DNA of 64,000 nt from Eudorina sp. 2006-703-Eu-15 (Eukaryota > Chlorophyta > Chlorophyceae > Chlamydomonadales > Volvocaceae): the NCBI GenBank assembly GCA_003117195.1, contig BDSI01000040.1, forward strand, positions 496,658-560,657. The letters run 5' to 3'. The position numbers and the translations under genes were made by a program. This document shows, piece by piece, positions 34,560-46,900 of this stretch; within the stretch, counting starts at the first letter, position 1, and each line of letters opens with the position of its first letter. Under the pieces are notes generated by a model. It was not told the origin of the DNA. It did no database searches and saw only the letters and a list, made by a program, of their open reading frames with translations.

Positions 34560-35130
34560 CTATGCCCCGGTAAAACACGCCATCCCGGGTTATTATTATC
34601 ATTATCCCAGGGGTCCAAGAGGTCCCCGGCGGCCCAGTGGTCGTGGCGGGCCCCGGGAGCCGGGTTGGGTCCTGGCACCCAGGCCACCTGGGGAGCCTGG
34701 CGCCCAGGCGGCCAGTGAGGCGTGCCGTTCAGCCACCGGCGGCGGGGGGACGCTCACACCGCTCATCACTCGACGCGGTCCCAGGGGTCGGGACGGCTGA
34801 CAAGGGTCGGGTCCCAGGCTCCATGCACTCGGCACACTGCCAGGTAGGGATCCCAGGGGGCCCAGGCGGCCCACGCAAGCGTCGGTTCCGCTTTCAGGGG
34901 TCAACACCTAGGGGGCGGGTCCCTGTGGTTGCGTCGTCGGGTCCGTCCCCGGGAGCGGGTCGGGTTCCAAGCCTCAGCAGAGGCGGGTCCCAGGGGTTGG
35001 ATTGGACCCCCGGGGTCAGGTCCAATCCCAGCGGTCGGGTCAGCCAGGGGCCAGGGTCCCACGGGTCCACACCTCCGACCACACACCTCCCACCCTTATA
35101 CAGCCGGGACGCTGCCGGCCCGACGGGAGT
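34560..35130. repeat. Degenerate GGTCCCAGG-type satellite in an intron of gene B
   Basis: The intron between 35285 and 34471 is filled with loosely repeated GGGTCCCAGG, GGCGGCCCA and GGGTCGGGTC motifs. Matching introns of gene A and of the other gene B units lack it. It is flanked by an AT-rich TTATTATTATCATTATC stretch on one side and an AATAATAATGATAATAA stretch on the other, both of triplet-repeat character. Confidence 0.6.
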
Positions 35131-37591
35131 AAGCCACCCGGGCCGATTATTAGGCCTTGCTTGTTATCATTACTATCAATACTAATAATAATGATAATAA
35201 ATGATTATAGTTATAAAACATTCAATAGTAATTCCATTATTGAAATGCCTACCAATACATCTGCCCCAGCCCCTCAATCGCTCACCCCTCTTGGCGCCCA
35301 CGACCCGGTCCGCATCTCGCAAGAAGCCGGGGATGGTCTGCCCCGCTGGAATGGCGCTACCCTGGTCGGGCTTGAGGCGGCAGATGCCCGTGCTCCGCTC
35401 GAAGTCCCAGTAGAGACAGGCGGGGGTGGTGTAGCAGGCCTGGCAGCAGGCGCCCTCGTCGGCCATAACCGTCGCGGAAATAACGTTGGTGTCGCTGCCG
35501 TACCTAGCGCCGTACTGCAGCTGCACGCTGCAGGCTGTTCATGGGCAATATTTGTTTGGGAATGCGGCGGTGGCAGTGGCAGTACGTATGTCATTGGCCT
35601 AATTGGTCACGGCAGAAGCCTTCTGGAAGTTCGGGAAGCAACGAAGAGTGTTCGTGCATGCATGCGTGAAGGCTAATGCATGAGGCGCCTCGCTCCTTAA
35701 AGCACAGGTGCATCGTTAAGTATAGATGGTTGCTATACGACGTATGTGCATCGCTAGCTGTGGGTGCTGTGGGCACCCGGGGCTGGAAGCGAAACCAGCG
35801 AGTAAAGGGGCGATAACGAGCGGCTGGGACAGCCGCTGGGTTTGCCCTGTGTGGACAGAACGAAATGGCCTTCTCGCTTTGTGTTGGCGTGGATACTTGA
35901 CGTGCGTCGCGATAACCATGTCCCACGCACGCACCTGGAGGAAAATACTATTGATCCAACCCTGCTAAGAAAGATGGATGTGCGTCATTTTCGTATCGTG
36001 AATATACACATGTGTGTAGAATATTGCGAAGGAGTGTCCCGCAGTCCCAAGAATATGCCATCCGCCGTCTTTCCTACCGGTGCCTTTCCTACACCTTACG
36101 GCGGCGGCACTCAGCCCCCGCAAGCGGTCAAACGGTAGTGCTATAGCGCTTGCAAAAACGAACAGTGGGGCTCTGCTTGCATGCCGTACATATTGGCACG
36201 GCACATTGACACGACGCACGCCCCAACTCACCCGCAGGCGTGCCGAACACCTGCATCTCAGCGATTTGCAAAGCGTAGGGGGCAAAGGAAGCCGGGGACA
36301 GCTGTTTGGACATCGCCAAGATCAGTACGCGCCCTGTTCGGGGGGGGGCTGACTGGGACGGTAAAGCTGCCGCCCGTTGTTGAGTAGCTCAGTGTGCTAG
36401 TTCCGAGGGGGATGAGCCGGTTGCTAAACGTCGCCGAAGTCCAGGCCGGCGGGCTTGACCGGAAGCCAGTGCCGCCCAAAAAAACCCCAAAAAATTAGCA
36501 GTTGTGTTGCCGCAGCAGTCGATCCGGTTGTAGATCACAATTCGGTCGATGGTGACCAGCTCGCCGAAATCTACGTAGAGAGCAATCCAGCTGACATTGG
36601 CCATGGGGTCCGAGCTGAGAAAAGTCGTCATATCGCCGTCTATCGCAAGATTTGATGTGTACTGGCGCGTCGAATCAGTGAGCATGGGCCCGGTGCATAA
36701 TGTTGTCTTGTTGATCGCCGGATTAGCGATAAGGTCCATCACCGGTGGAGGCGGGGGCGGCGACGGGGGGGGCTTGGCGCCGGCGGTTGCGGTGAAGGCG
36801 GGGGATCTGTGCACATGTGCATATGGTGGCAGATGGGGGGCGGCATCAAAGATGTTCGTCAGTTCGTCAACGAAGGCTCTGTCCGAGGGTCTCCGCTGTG
36901 TTATTTCCCTACCTATGCTACCTGACCGATGATCCCATCGGTTGGGAGTAATATGATGTAGGATTGTTAGGCATCAATAGCAGGACCTCACCAAGCTGTA
37001 CATGCTCAAGGGGTGCGGTACGCAGCCCATCACCCAGGAACAGATCAGCCGAGGTCGTGCAGTGGAAAAATGGAGTTGCAGGAATCGAGAGTACGACGGG
37101 TAAGGTGGAGAGATGCGCAGTTATGAAGGGGGGAGGCAGGGGCTTCGGTCTGGTCCGCTGCTGCTATCTGCCGTACATCTGAGGGACCATCCTATCATCC
37201 TCACACGCCTGCCTTTAACTATCTTCGTCCACGGTCCTTCGTCCGCATCACCGCCCATACGTACAGGTCCTTTCATTGGTAACGGTCCGTACACAGGCCC
37301 AGTCAAAACCCAGCTAACATTTGTAAAAACTGTGTTTAACATACATCATGTGCACACAGGAGTGATGGTGGCAATGGGTACGTGTCTTGCGGGCAAGTAC
37401 AGCGGCTCCTCAGTGACGCTCAAAGGAACAGCGCACAGCAACAAGAAATAGTGTCCTGAGGTACAAGGCGCCCGCTTACCTTGTGCAGCCACGAACGTGG
37501 CGGGGCCCGCAGCAACAACGCATAGCACCACCAACGCCAGAGCTGCCATGTGTTGCCACAGGAGGGGGCGCCTCACATTTTGCTTCCGCAT

Positions 37592-38160
37592 TCCAGCGCG
37601 CAGCGCGACAAAAACGTATTACTACTTGGTAGTATAATTTCAGCGCTTGTCGATGCAAAAGTCGTGCAAACGCCGTTAGTGTCGCTGGATGCGTCGGTCG
37701 CGTCGGTATCCGGTAGGTTCAAGTGCGGTTCCACCGTTCCCCTCCATCACCTTTTGGAAACATTGAGAATTAATTTATATTTAATCTATAGGACACAATG
37801 ACGAACCAGCGACGTTCGCAACATCGCTCGGAGGGTCGGGTCGTGTTAACTGTACGGTCAGGCGTGAAAACAACATTTGATAAACCTGGTTCGCATTATT
37901 CCTTCCAGATTATACCGATAGTCTACCTTCATGTTGCGTACACTCTTGCATACCTGCGTAACATTTCGTAACTTTTCGGAAACCGTCTTTCGTTCAAGAA
38001 GACGAGCCGGCACTCTTGGGATTGCTGTTGCCTGCATCACTCTATGCGAAAGATTGTAACGCAATAAGTAGTCATTCACGCAGCACTGCTAAAAAACAGT
38101 CAGGTTGTCAGCTCACTATAAGGTCAACTTCTCCACAGGGTTCGGTTCGGCCACTTGGAC
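37592..38160. promoter_or_regulatory. Divergent promoter module, copy 3 (gene B)
   Basis: Same module as 1-532 and 8097-8657. It lies between the signal-peptide start of gene B (37591, minus) and the plus-strand ATG at 38161. Differences are mainly small deletions in the AT-rich middle part. Confidence 0.5.
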
Positions 38161-38174
38161 CATGGCTAATGCGA

Positions 38175-39056
38175 CAAGTAGGGGGTCGGCTTCCTCGAAG
38201 CCGGAAAAAGGGCGGGCCCCCCCACAATCCGTATGGGCCGGTTGCTTTACAACGGAAACTCTATTACCGCGCATGAGTGTGAGAGAGTGAAAGGGTGCCA
38301 TTGAGGGTGTCGTTGAGGTTGAAGGTGGATCGGCGTGCATAGATTGAGCAAGCTCAAGCAGGTAGGTAGCCCCGAAACCAACATGCAGTACGCGCCGCCA
38401 ACGGCCGTCACCGCATCTTCATTATCGTAACGCAAGTCGCCTCTGCACTACCATATCCGTCTGTCAACAAGCTATCGAAAAGCAAGCTTGAAGCATTCTT
38501 GTTTTGCCGTGAAACTGTAGTTGTTCAATGGTCCGTCGGCAAGACGTGAACCTCTTAAGTTTGCCATCAATAGTTACATAGCAAATATAAGGCAAAAGCA
38601 GGGTGCGAAAAAGCCGCGGTGAGACCCGGACTGCGGCCATCGGTGGTACTTGGTATGCGCATCTTGAAACTTTGATTCAATACACATTGTTGAATTGTAT
38701 TCATCTGGCAAGACAGAAAGGCAAATCTTGATGTTGGTGGCATCTAAACATCATAACACTATGGAAGTTCAATTAAGCACACGCCGCCCATTCTTAATCC
38801 AAGTATTCATCATGCGGCACCCGTTGAAACAAATATGAGCGCGAGAGGTGTTGGGTGGACGTTGACCCGGGTCCATGGAGACCGCAGATCTTTACTTTGA
38901 CCGTTTGTGCGCAAAGAATTCTTTCAGCCAAACCAAGGATACCGTGCAATAGAGGACAACTAATATGACAAACATCGCGAATTAGTTGAGCGGATAATGA
39001 ACGTTTTGCCGTTACGGACACCCGGGGCCGAACGCGCTTCGCGCTGGGGCCCCGCC
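38175..39056 (-). mobile_element. Short dispersed non-autonomous element, copy 2
   Basis: Reverse-oriented copy of 20269-21765 without the expanded 8-bp array. The uninterrupted version of its target is at 8655-8690. The sequence between the ends matches over most of its length, including the block around 38560-38760 versus 21150-21360, with small indels. Confidence 0.7.
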
Positions 39057-40463
39057 AAAAAAGGCTCAAGGTAAACAGCGTGCAGGCGGGGCTTGTGCTG
39101 ACAGGAAGATCTAGAGGTGGCAAGCGGGTAGCTCGGGTAGCCGTTAAACATTCTCTCTGGCTACTCCGGGAGGGGGCTGAACGCTGAAGGGAAAGGCATG
39201 GGAAGTTAAGTTGGGCGACCATGACGGTCTTCTGATAACCGGTAAATGACAGGGGGCATGGCTTGCGCGCCTTGCGGACAGGCGGGAAATCCTAACTGCC
39301 ACGATCGGGACGAGGCCGTTGAGCCTGGTGAAAGACAAGCCTTGCCGCTGGGTGATTGGGGAGTAGTGGATATGGACTGAGCGCATCGGACGCTGATGAA
39401 GCCGGCTGCCCACGGGGGTGGTTGCCCTTTCAGGCCCACCCCGCCCGAAGCCACCCCGTGCCGCCCAAGCTCCGCGAACCGTAGGCTGTATGATGTTGGC
39501 TGAATGCTCCGTCAGACCCAGCAGCTAGTAGGTCTTTGCTGGGTGCCATCAAGGACCCCTACCTTCCTTGGGTCCCGCCACCAGAAACGTTCCGTATTTT
39601 GCAAGCACTCTGCTGTCCGAACCGGTGACACATATCTCGCCAAGATATCATCATTCAACTGTAAGGGTGAGGTTGGCGGCCGCCGTTAGCTGGGTGCCGC
39701 GGTCAAGCAACCCTCGGGGACGCCGTCCGGTCGGTGGTGAAGAGAGTTCATCAGGTTCCTATCCTCTGGCAAAGGTTGCGTCGGCCCTGCGCAGGGTTCC
39801 GTGGACACGACGATTACGTGCTATGAAAAAGCCTACCGCGGATTGAAGGTTCTCGACGGAACTAGCCCCCTTGCGGTATTGCGTGCTCCTCCAGCTCGCC
39901 CTGGACGGCTGAACATCCGATAAAATCAGTCATGGACTTGCAGAAGGCTGGTAACAAAGAAACAAGCCAAAGCTTCGGATCAGGACATCAACGGGTGACC
40001 GTTAACTCTTTCCTTAATAACTTGACATGCTTATGATAAAGATTACCCGTATGATTATCACAAGTCACGATGTAAATAAAATGATGTGAGATCTGCAGAT
40101 AAAAACTTTCCAAACACGCATTCTCAGGCATGAGCGTTCCCTGCCATGGCAGCATGCGGCCGTTAGTTGGTTGTATGGTCATAAACATCGGTTGATGAAG
40201 GCATACTGGCCGGAAAGCACTTCGTGCAGATCAGGCATGATGCGTGCGTGGACGTCCATCTGCCAATAAAGATTACCAAGTTTGCAGGGTGCCGGGTCCA
40301 GGGGCGCCCCTGTGGAGCCTCTGCGCATTAGCATCGAGCAGCGATGCCGTTCATTTGCTTTCTAGTACTTCAATTTTAGTGCGCAGATACCAGGGGTAAA
40401 TTACGTAGTGCGGCTACTCCGGCACCAGGCTTGCAGCTCTACTATCGCGGTATCTGAGGCAAA
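39057..40463. other. Spacer and presumed promoter of the plastid coiled-coil gene
   Basis: 39057-39260 continues the block duplicated at 8680-8845. The remainder to 40463 shows no recognisable gene. The stretch next to 40464 should contain the promoter and 5' UTR of the downstream gene. Confidence 0.4.
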
Positions 40464-43400
40464 ATGCAACTAAGTTCTCTTAAACCTGGCGCACGAGCCA
40501 AATTCCAGCCATATGCGCCGCGGCGCAGTGTGGTGCGGTGTGCCGCGCCCACTGGTCCCCGACAGGAAACAGCTGCGATTAGCCGGCGTGTGGGCTTGCT
40601 AGGAGGCTTGGCAATGTTCATTGGCCTACCTTTCAGTTCTGGAGCTGAACAAATTGAAGCACTGGAGGTTCGTGCGAACGCCTCCGCGCGCATTTTTTAA
40701 GTTGTCTCCGGAATGAACGCAGCGACGGATACTTATATTTTACTATTCGACGGGATCATCTGCCAGTAGTGAACTATATTGTCGCATGTCGTGGTTGCCT
40801 TAGCTTAAGAAGATTGCACCGCCATACAACTTTCGGATGTGGCCACCGGAAACCCTCCGCATACAGGCCCCCGTGGAGCAGGTAGCTTCGGCCATTGTTA
40901 CTGAGGCAGCGCAAGTAGTTCAGGCTGTTCCACTGGCGGCGGCGACCTCGGCAGCCCCTACGTCAGTGGTTAGCTCCCTCGTGACTGTGCTGACGATAGC
41001 AGCCGGGAGCATTGCTGCCTTCCTGGGTTTCCAGCTCAATGAGCAGGTAAATGAATGCAAAGTACCGGAACATCCACGGCCAAACCGTATGTGCCTAAAA
41101 CCGCTGCGGCCCCGCTGTCCGCAGAAGCAAGCTGTTTCTCAGGCACAGGCGGCCACGGACGCGGCGCTTGCAAAACTCGACAGTCAGGCCGCCGAAATCT
41201 CTGAGCTGAACGCGAAGCTAGTTTTGGAGAAGGAAGCGGCTCGTGCGGCGGCGAGCAAATCACGGAAGGAGCTCACTGCTTTGGTGCGTGTTCTGAGCAG
41301 CTGCAGTTCAATACAGTCCGGTACACACCTCCTCGAAAGAGAGGGCTCTGGGATGGTGTTAGTAACCTCTGGGATGGTGTTATTAACGCGAGAGCAATGA
41401 CAGACCGCCCGCGCGGCTCTACTTGGGTCATGGTGTTTGGGTCGTGGTTCACCGCGAAGGATCAATATTGGCTTGTTTGCATGGCTTTTCGCTTCAACCA
41501 CCTCAGGTAGGAATGTCAGGTAAGCATGTAAGATGGGTCAACCTGACCGTGCTGTATCTGACTTGCTGACGGCGCGGGCGCTCCTCGCTGTGTTGCCGTT
41601 GATCTGAACTGGAGGACGTGTTCCCCGCTCCCTCTCCTCCGGGGGTCCATTAGGAGGAGGAGCTGAGCAGGCGGCAGGCGGAAGTGTCTCGCGCCCAGCA
41701 GGAGACCCGGACGGCCGAGTCGCGCGCTACCGCCACGGCTGCGCAGCTGCAAGCCGTGGAGGGCAAGCTGAAGGAGGCGCGCAACGAGGTAGATAGTAAG
41801 AGGGGTACTGGATGCGGTGGCGGCGGGGAGGGTGGTGCTTGAAGTTGGTTGTTTGCTTTCACCGACCTGAACCCTGAATGCGTCCCATAAGAGATACCTT
41901 CCGTACCTTTCCTCAGCAGAAGTAGCTGCAGCGACACCACCTCCAGGAGGGGCGGGTTGCTGCCTTATCCGGCGGTCGTGGTACCAGGGGTGCTGTCCCA
42001 TACATGGCCAAATCGGCCCATGCAGCTTTGTGGCGGATCATGTGAGGAGGACGCGGTTCTGCTCCCACGTCGTTGACTCCTGTCGGCGCGATATCTTTCG
42101 CCGCTGGTCATTCCCCCTCTATAATGTCGGCCCATGACCTTGTATCTCACTGCATCTCATGTACACATCACCCGCTACCGCAGCTCGCCACGGCGGTGGC
42201 GGTCCAGAAGGAGGCTGCGGTGCGGGCAGCCGCCGCCACGCAGCGCGCGCAGCAGCTGGCCATGGCCCTGGCGCGAGAGAAGGCGGAGGCGGAGAAGGCC
42301 CAGACGGACGCCCGGTCGCGGCTGGATGCGGCCGCAAAGGCCCAGGCCGCCGCTGAGGAAGCGGGCACTCGCGCGCGGACGGAGCTGGCCAAGACCCGCA
42401 GCCGCGTGACGCGTCTGGAGGTGGGTGGCGAAGTGCATGGACTTGCGCAATGGTTGGTGCATGGGGTTGTTGCATGGGGTTCTTGGGTGGATGGTGGCTG
42501 GATGGGTGGGTGGATGGTGGATGGTGGCGGTGAAGATGAAACCAAACCTAGTGCAAACCTGAACCACATCCCTGGACCGAGAGCGAGGTCGTGCAGGGGT
42601 TCACGGCGGGTGAATGTTCCGGAAGGCAGGAACAGGGCGGGGCAGCGCTCTGCAATGAGAACACTCCCCTCATCCATGAGCTCAATGCACCGACACGACG
42701 CGCGTTACGATTGCGGCAGCATTGTGTTGGCGAGTGGCCCCGAAAACAAGAATGGTGTTGGTCAAAGAGCGCCCCGCGACCACCTGCCGCGGGGCGGCCG
42801 CACATGTTGAAGTATTGAGTGTATCTGCACGTTTGTGTCTCGCCCCCTCCCTCTCCAGGCCGACGTGGCCAGCCGCTCGGAGCAGCTGGCGGCGGTGCAG
42901 CAGGAGGCCGCCACCGCCCACGCCCACGCGGATGAGCTACTCGGGCAGCTCGAGAGCGCGCAGTCGCAGCTGGCGGCCGCCAACGGCGTGGTGAGCCAGC
43001 TGGAGGCCCGGGCTGCGGGTCTGGAGGCGGAGAAGCGGTGGGTGTCTGAGGAGCTGGCGGCGGAGCGGCGCAAGGTGGCGGAGCTACAGGTGGGGCGCGG
43101 CATGTGGTCATGTCGGTGGTGGTGGAGCTGGTCACCTGGTGCAGGGATTTAGAATCCCGATGATGCCACGTGCTGCGTCGTTCCCGCAGCTGCTCTAACG
43201 CCTTATCATGTATGCATAACGCCTTGTCTTGTATGCATAGAAATAAGGTTCAGTTCTTCTATGAAAGCACATCGGGTGCGGCCCGGATGGGTTTTCGTTA
43301 CAACACACTCTCGGTTGCTTGTAGGCCGCTGTGTAGGCAATTCAGTTGGTTGGGGTGGCCCATTGGGTGAGGGGTCTTCTGCGAGGGAAGGATGAACTAA

Positions 43401-43923
43401 TGTTGCGTGTCGTGGTGACGCATCACCGTGGCGTCAGCGGTCGGACCCCTTATGGTGAATCGCATGTCGTTGCTAATGATACCCGCGTATTGGGACGGGG
43501 TGCCTGCCGGCGTGCTTCATGCGAGTACAGGCCGCCAGCGACACGGCGGCGCGGGACGCGGCAGCGCTGCTGGAGCGCGCCTCGAGCCTGGAGGAGGAGC
43601 TCAGCCGTACTACTGAGCACCTGCACGCGTACAAGGTGGGACCATGGGGCGGGGTCTGCTGCGCTGCGGGGGGTTGTCGGACGGACGGACGGACAGAAGT
43701 GGGGCCCCGCGCGCCCGCGGGACGAAATTCATCCTTAACGAGACGCGGGGGCGGTTGTGTGTTTTGGATTCGGCGCCAGAGGTCGTATAACGGCTGTGGC
43801 AGAAACAGCAGCAGAAACAGCAGCATCAGCGCGTCGACGTACATAGGAAATGGAGTGCATGCGTCCACCCCGCACCTCCCGTGCAACCTATTGCCTCCCT
43901 GCGTTTAATCGCACCCACTCCCG

Positions 43924-43957
<34 letters not shown>

Positions 43958-46900
43958 GCTGCAGGCCGAGCTCCACGCGGAGACCGCCACCAGCAAGGCG
44001 CTGCAGGTGCAGGTGGCGGCGCTGCAGGACCGGGTGGCGCAGGGTGCCCAGCAGCTGTTGACGGCGGAGGAGGCCATCGCGGCGGCGGAGCTGCGGGTCG
44101 CGGAGCTGGGCCAGCAGGCGGCGGAGCTGCAGAGCGAGCTGGAGGAGGCGTCGGCGCGGACCGCGGAGGCCCAGGTGGGTAGGGTGGCGGGTTGGAACTG
44201 CAAACTCCACAAATAAACAGCGCTGCCGCGGATGTTGTTTAATCCTGGCAACAGTTTTTTAGGTTACATTCATGAAACCCCATGGACTCTCCCGTGTTTC
44301 ATTTTCGTTTCGCACTCATCGTACTCTTCTACCTTCTATTTACCCTCCCTTGTGCCCTGTCCTGCCGGATGGGCTCTTCTGCTACAGGCCGCCCGCAGCG
44401 CTACCGCAGTGGAGCTGGCCGCCGCCGCCGCCCGGGTGCGGGATCTGGAGCAGCAGATGGACCGACTGGCGGATCACCTAGAGAGGAACGAGGTGAGCGG
44501 CCGGTCCTGTGGGCGGGTAGGCCTCCAGGCAGGTGGGCTTCTTCCGGGCTGATCGCCCGGGATCACCCGGGTCCGGCGCACTCCACGGGGGGTCTGGAGT
44601 CCGCGCGGCCGGCCGTTTTCATTGTGGGGTTTTGATAATTCGGAGCAAGGCATTAGATGTCTGCACTGGGCGCACATTGTAAGTTTGTGACCATCAAAGA
44701 GGTCCTCAGGTCCCAGTGGTCTCTCCGGCTCCTACCCAACCACCTGCCGGCCTGTCTACCTACCTGCCTGCTCACCTACTTATCCACTTACCTACGTGCC
44801 TGCTCACTTGTAAACCTACCAGTCTGCCTGACAATCTGCCTGCCTACTGCCGGCCGGCCTGTTTACCTGCCTGCCTCCGCAGGCTGACCTGGAGAACGAG
44901 CGGAGCGCCCGTCACGAGCTGCGCGGCCAGCTGGATGAGCTCCAGGTAAGCTTTTCAACTGTCCTGGAGCGGATTCAAGCGAAGACCCATGTTCATCATC
45001 GCCGAGGTGTTTCAGCAGCCCTTGTGGTGCGGCGCGTAGTTCTATATCGACCCCAAACATATACAACCGCCCCCAAACGTAAATCTAAGAGGCAACGCGA
45101 GGCAACGCGGCCAACTGGTCGATGTGGCCAACTGGCCATCCCGTCCAAACATCTATCCCCCCACTCCCGCTCTCTCACGCCCGCTCCCTCAGGAGCGGCA
45201 CGCCAAGCTGGAGGCCACTGCCAAGAGCCTCAAGAGCAGCCAGGAGGCCACCGCGCGTGAGCTGGTGGACAGCCAGGGGCAGCTGCGAGAGCTGGAGGCC
45301 AAGGCGGAGAAGCAGCGCGAGAAGGCCCAGCACTACAAGCAGGTGTGGAGGGGTTGGGCTGGGGTTGGCAGTCCCTCCTGGGCTGGGCTGGACGGTGGGT
45401 GCTGTGCGATGGGTTGGGTTGCCACCCCACCCATGGGATGGAGTGCACCACTCGGGTGCGAGCCACGGTGGGACGTGGACTTCGTTGGCGGTCGAGCTGC
45501 TGGGTGTCCCATTGTGCGGCGCAGACTCACTTTCTGCGGTGTTGGGTGTAAGCCCTGCGGGTTGCAGACCACATTCCGAGCCGACCGGCCTGGGCATGAT
45601 CGTGGCGTTTGTCTTAGTTATGGTCCCCCGGTGCCGGAAGTTGATGTCCGACGGGCCTCGCTCGGCCCCGTTGGGCCCCCTCGTTCCGTCACAGGAGGCG
45701 GAGCGGGCGGCGGGCGAGCTGTCCTCGCTGCGAGCTGAGCTGGATAAGGCCCGGGCGGCTGCCATCGCCGCGGACACCAAGGTGGCGGAGCTGAGCACCC
45801 TCATCAGCGGCTACGAGGCCAAGAGCAAGGACCTGGACAAGAAGGTGCAGGTGAGTCGAGAGGGAAACAAACGAGGTATGCATGCAGAGGCACGAGGGAG
45901 GGACACTGCCAGGGACAGCTAATTTTGGCATATGAATTAACAGGAGGTATGAAATGAGGATTGCGTGTTGCAGCACCGGACGCCGAGGCAAGGCCTGCCA
46001 TCCCATCTCGCGCAGATTGATCAATCATGCTGCGGAATGGTTTACTCCGAAGGGGGAATTGCAGTTTCCTCTCGGGGCAACACCTACGATTGGTGAGGAC
46101 ACGGGCTTCACGGACTGCCAGGACCGTATGGTCGTTTGTTCGGTTGGCGTTGCATCCACTGGACGGGAACTCCTGATGTGCACGCGGCCTGATGAGTGAT
46201 CACCTGGATGCGATGGCAACTGACGTATGATGCAGGCTGCGGCCACTCGGGAGGCTGAGCTGGTCAGGGTGGCGGACACCTCCAAGACGGCGCTCACCCG
46301 CATGGAGCACGACGCGCAGACCATCCGGCGAGAGGTCGGTGGTGGATGGGGGCTCCAGCGAGGGCGAGGGCGGGGACGGGACCGACAAGACGGGACCCGT
46401 ACAACTAGGGAGGGGGCCTGTAAGGGTCCGGGCATCTTTCGTTTACGGATGGTGCTTGGTAGCAGAAGGTGTCGCGAGGAGTTTAATAAAAAAAGGTTCT
46501 TGTTGCGCAGTTGGGTGTTCTTCAAGCAGGACGTGATGTACCCGACGGAGTTCCGGGTCGGGAACGCGCACGGGTGGGAAGGTATATCTACGGGTTGCTT
46601 GCAAGTGCTGGTTCGGGGCCTTGCGCGGGGTTTCGGGGCGGGTGTGCGGGCGCATCTGACTTACCTGTCAAAGCGGCCAACCGCGCTTATCCTGTTGTGT
46701 GGCTGCAGATGGCGGAGAGCGGCATGCGGGCTGCGCAGATGAAGGCGGAGAACGCAGACTTGAGGCGCACCATCAACACACTGCAGGTGCGGGCGCCGTG
46801 CTGTACCGTCTCGCGGTTCCTTCCTTTTCAGGCAGTCAATACCGGTTTCTTATGGAGCCGCCTCCTGCCTTCCCTCATGACACAGGCGGAGCTTACCCGG

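Larger units (their letters stand above)
25999..37591 (-). pseudogene. Gene B: paralogue of gene A with three module sets, interrupted by a LINE and frameshifts
   Basis: Exons, all with phase-1 boundaries: 37591-37480 (signal peptide), 36806-36232 (Pro spacer and discoidin-like), 35534-35286 (PAN-like), 34470 to 30684 (WLW module, Pro-Ser linker and discoidin-like domain, split by a LINE at 33438-31105), 30174-29926 (PAN-like), 29595-27361 (WLW module, very long Pro-Ser linker, discoidin-like), 26824-26576 (PAN-like), 26429-25999 (WLW module, stop). The PAN exons are 249 nt as in gene A. Damage: the exon at 36806 is 575 nt instead of a multiple of three, with breaks near a G8 run (about 36764-36772) and A-runs (36477-36495). 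A further frame change lies near 30860-30870. The 27361-29595 exon is intact. It may be a recent pseudogene, or some shifts could be assembly errors in homopolymers. Confidence 0.7.

Noticed and set aside
1441..37591. Calling genes A and B pherophorins
   Set aside because: Pherophorins have two globular DUF3707 domains around a Pro rod. Here the globular parts are discoidin-like, PAN-like and WLW modules, so only the rod is shared.
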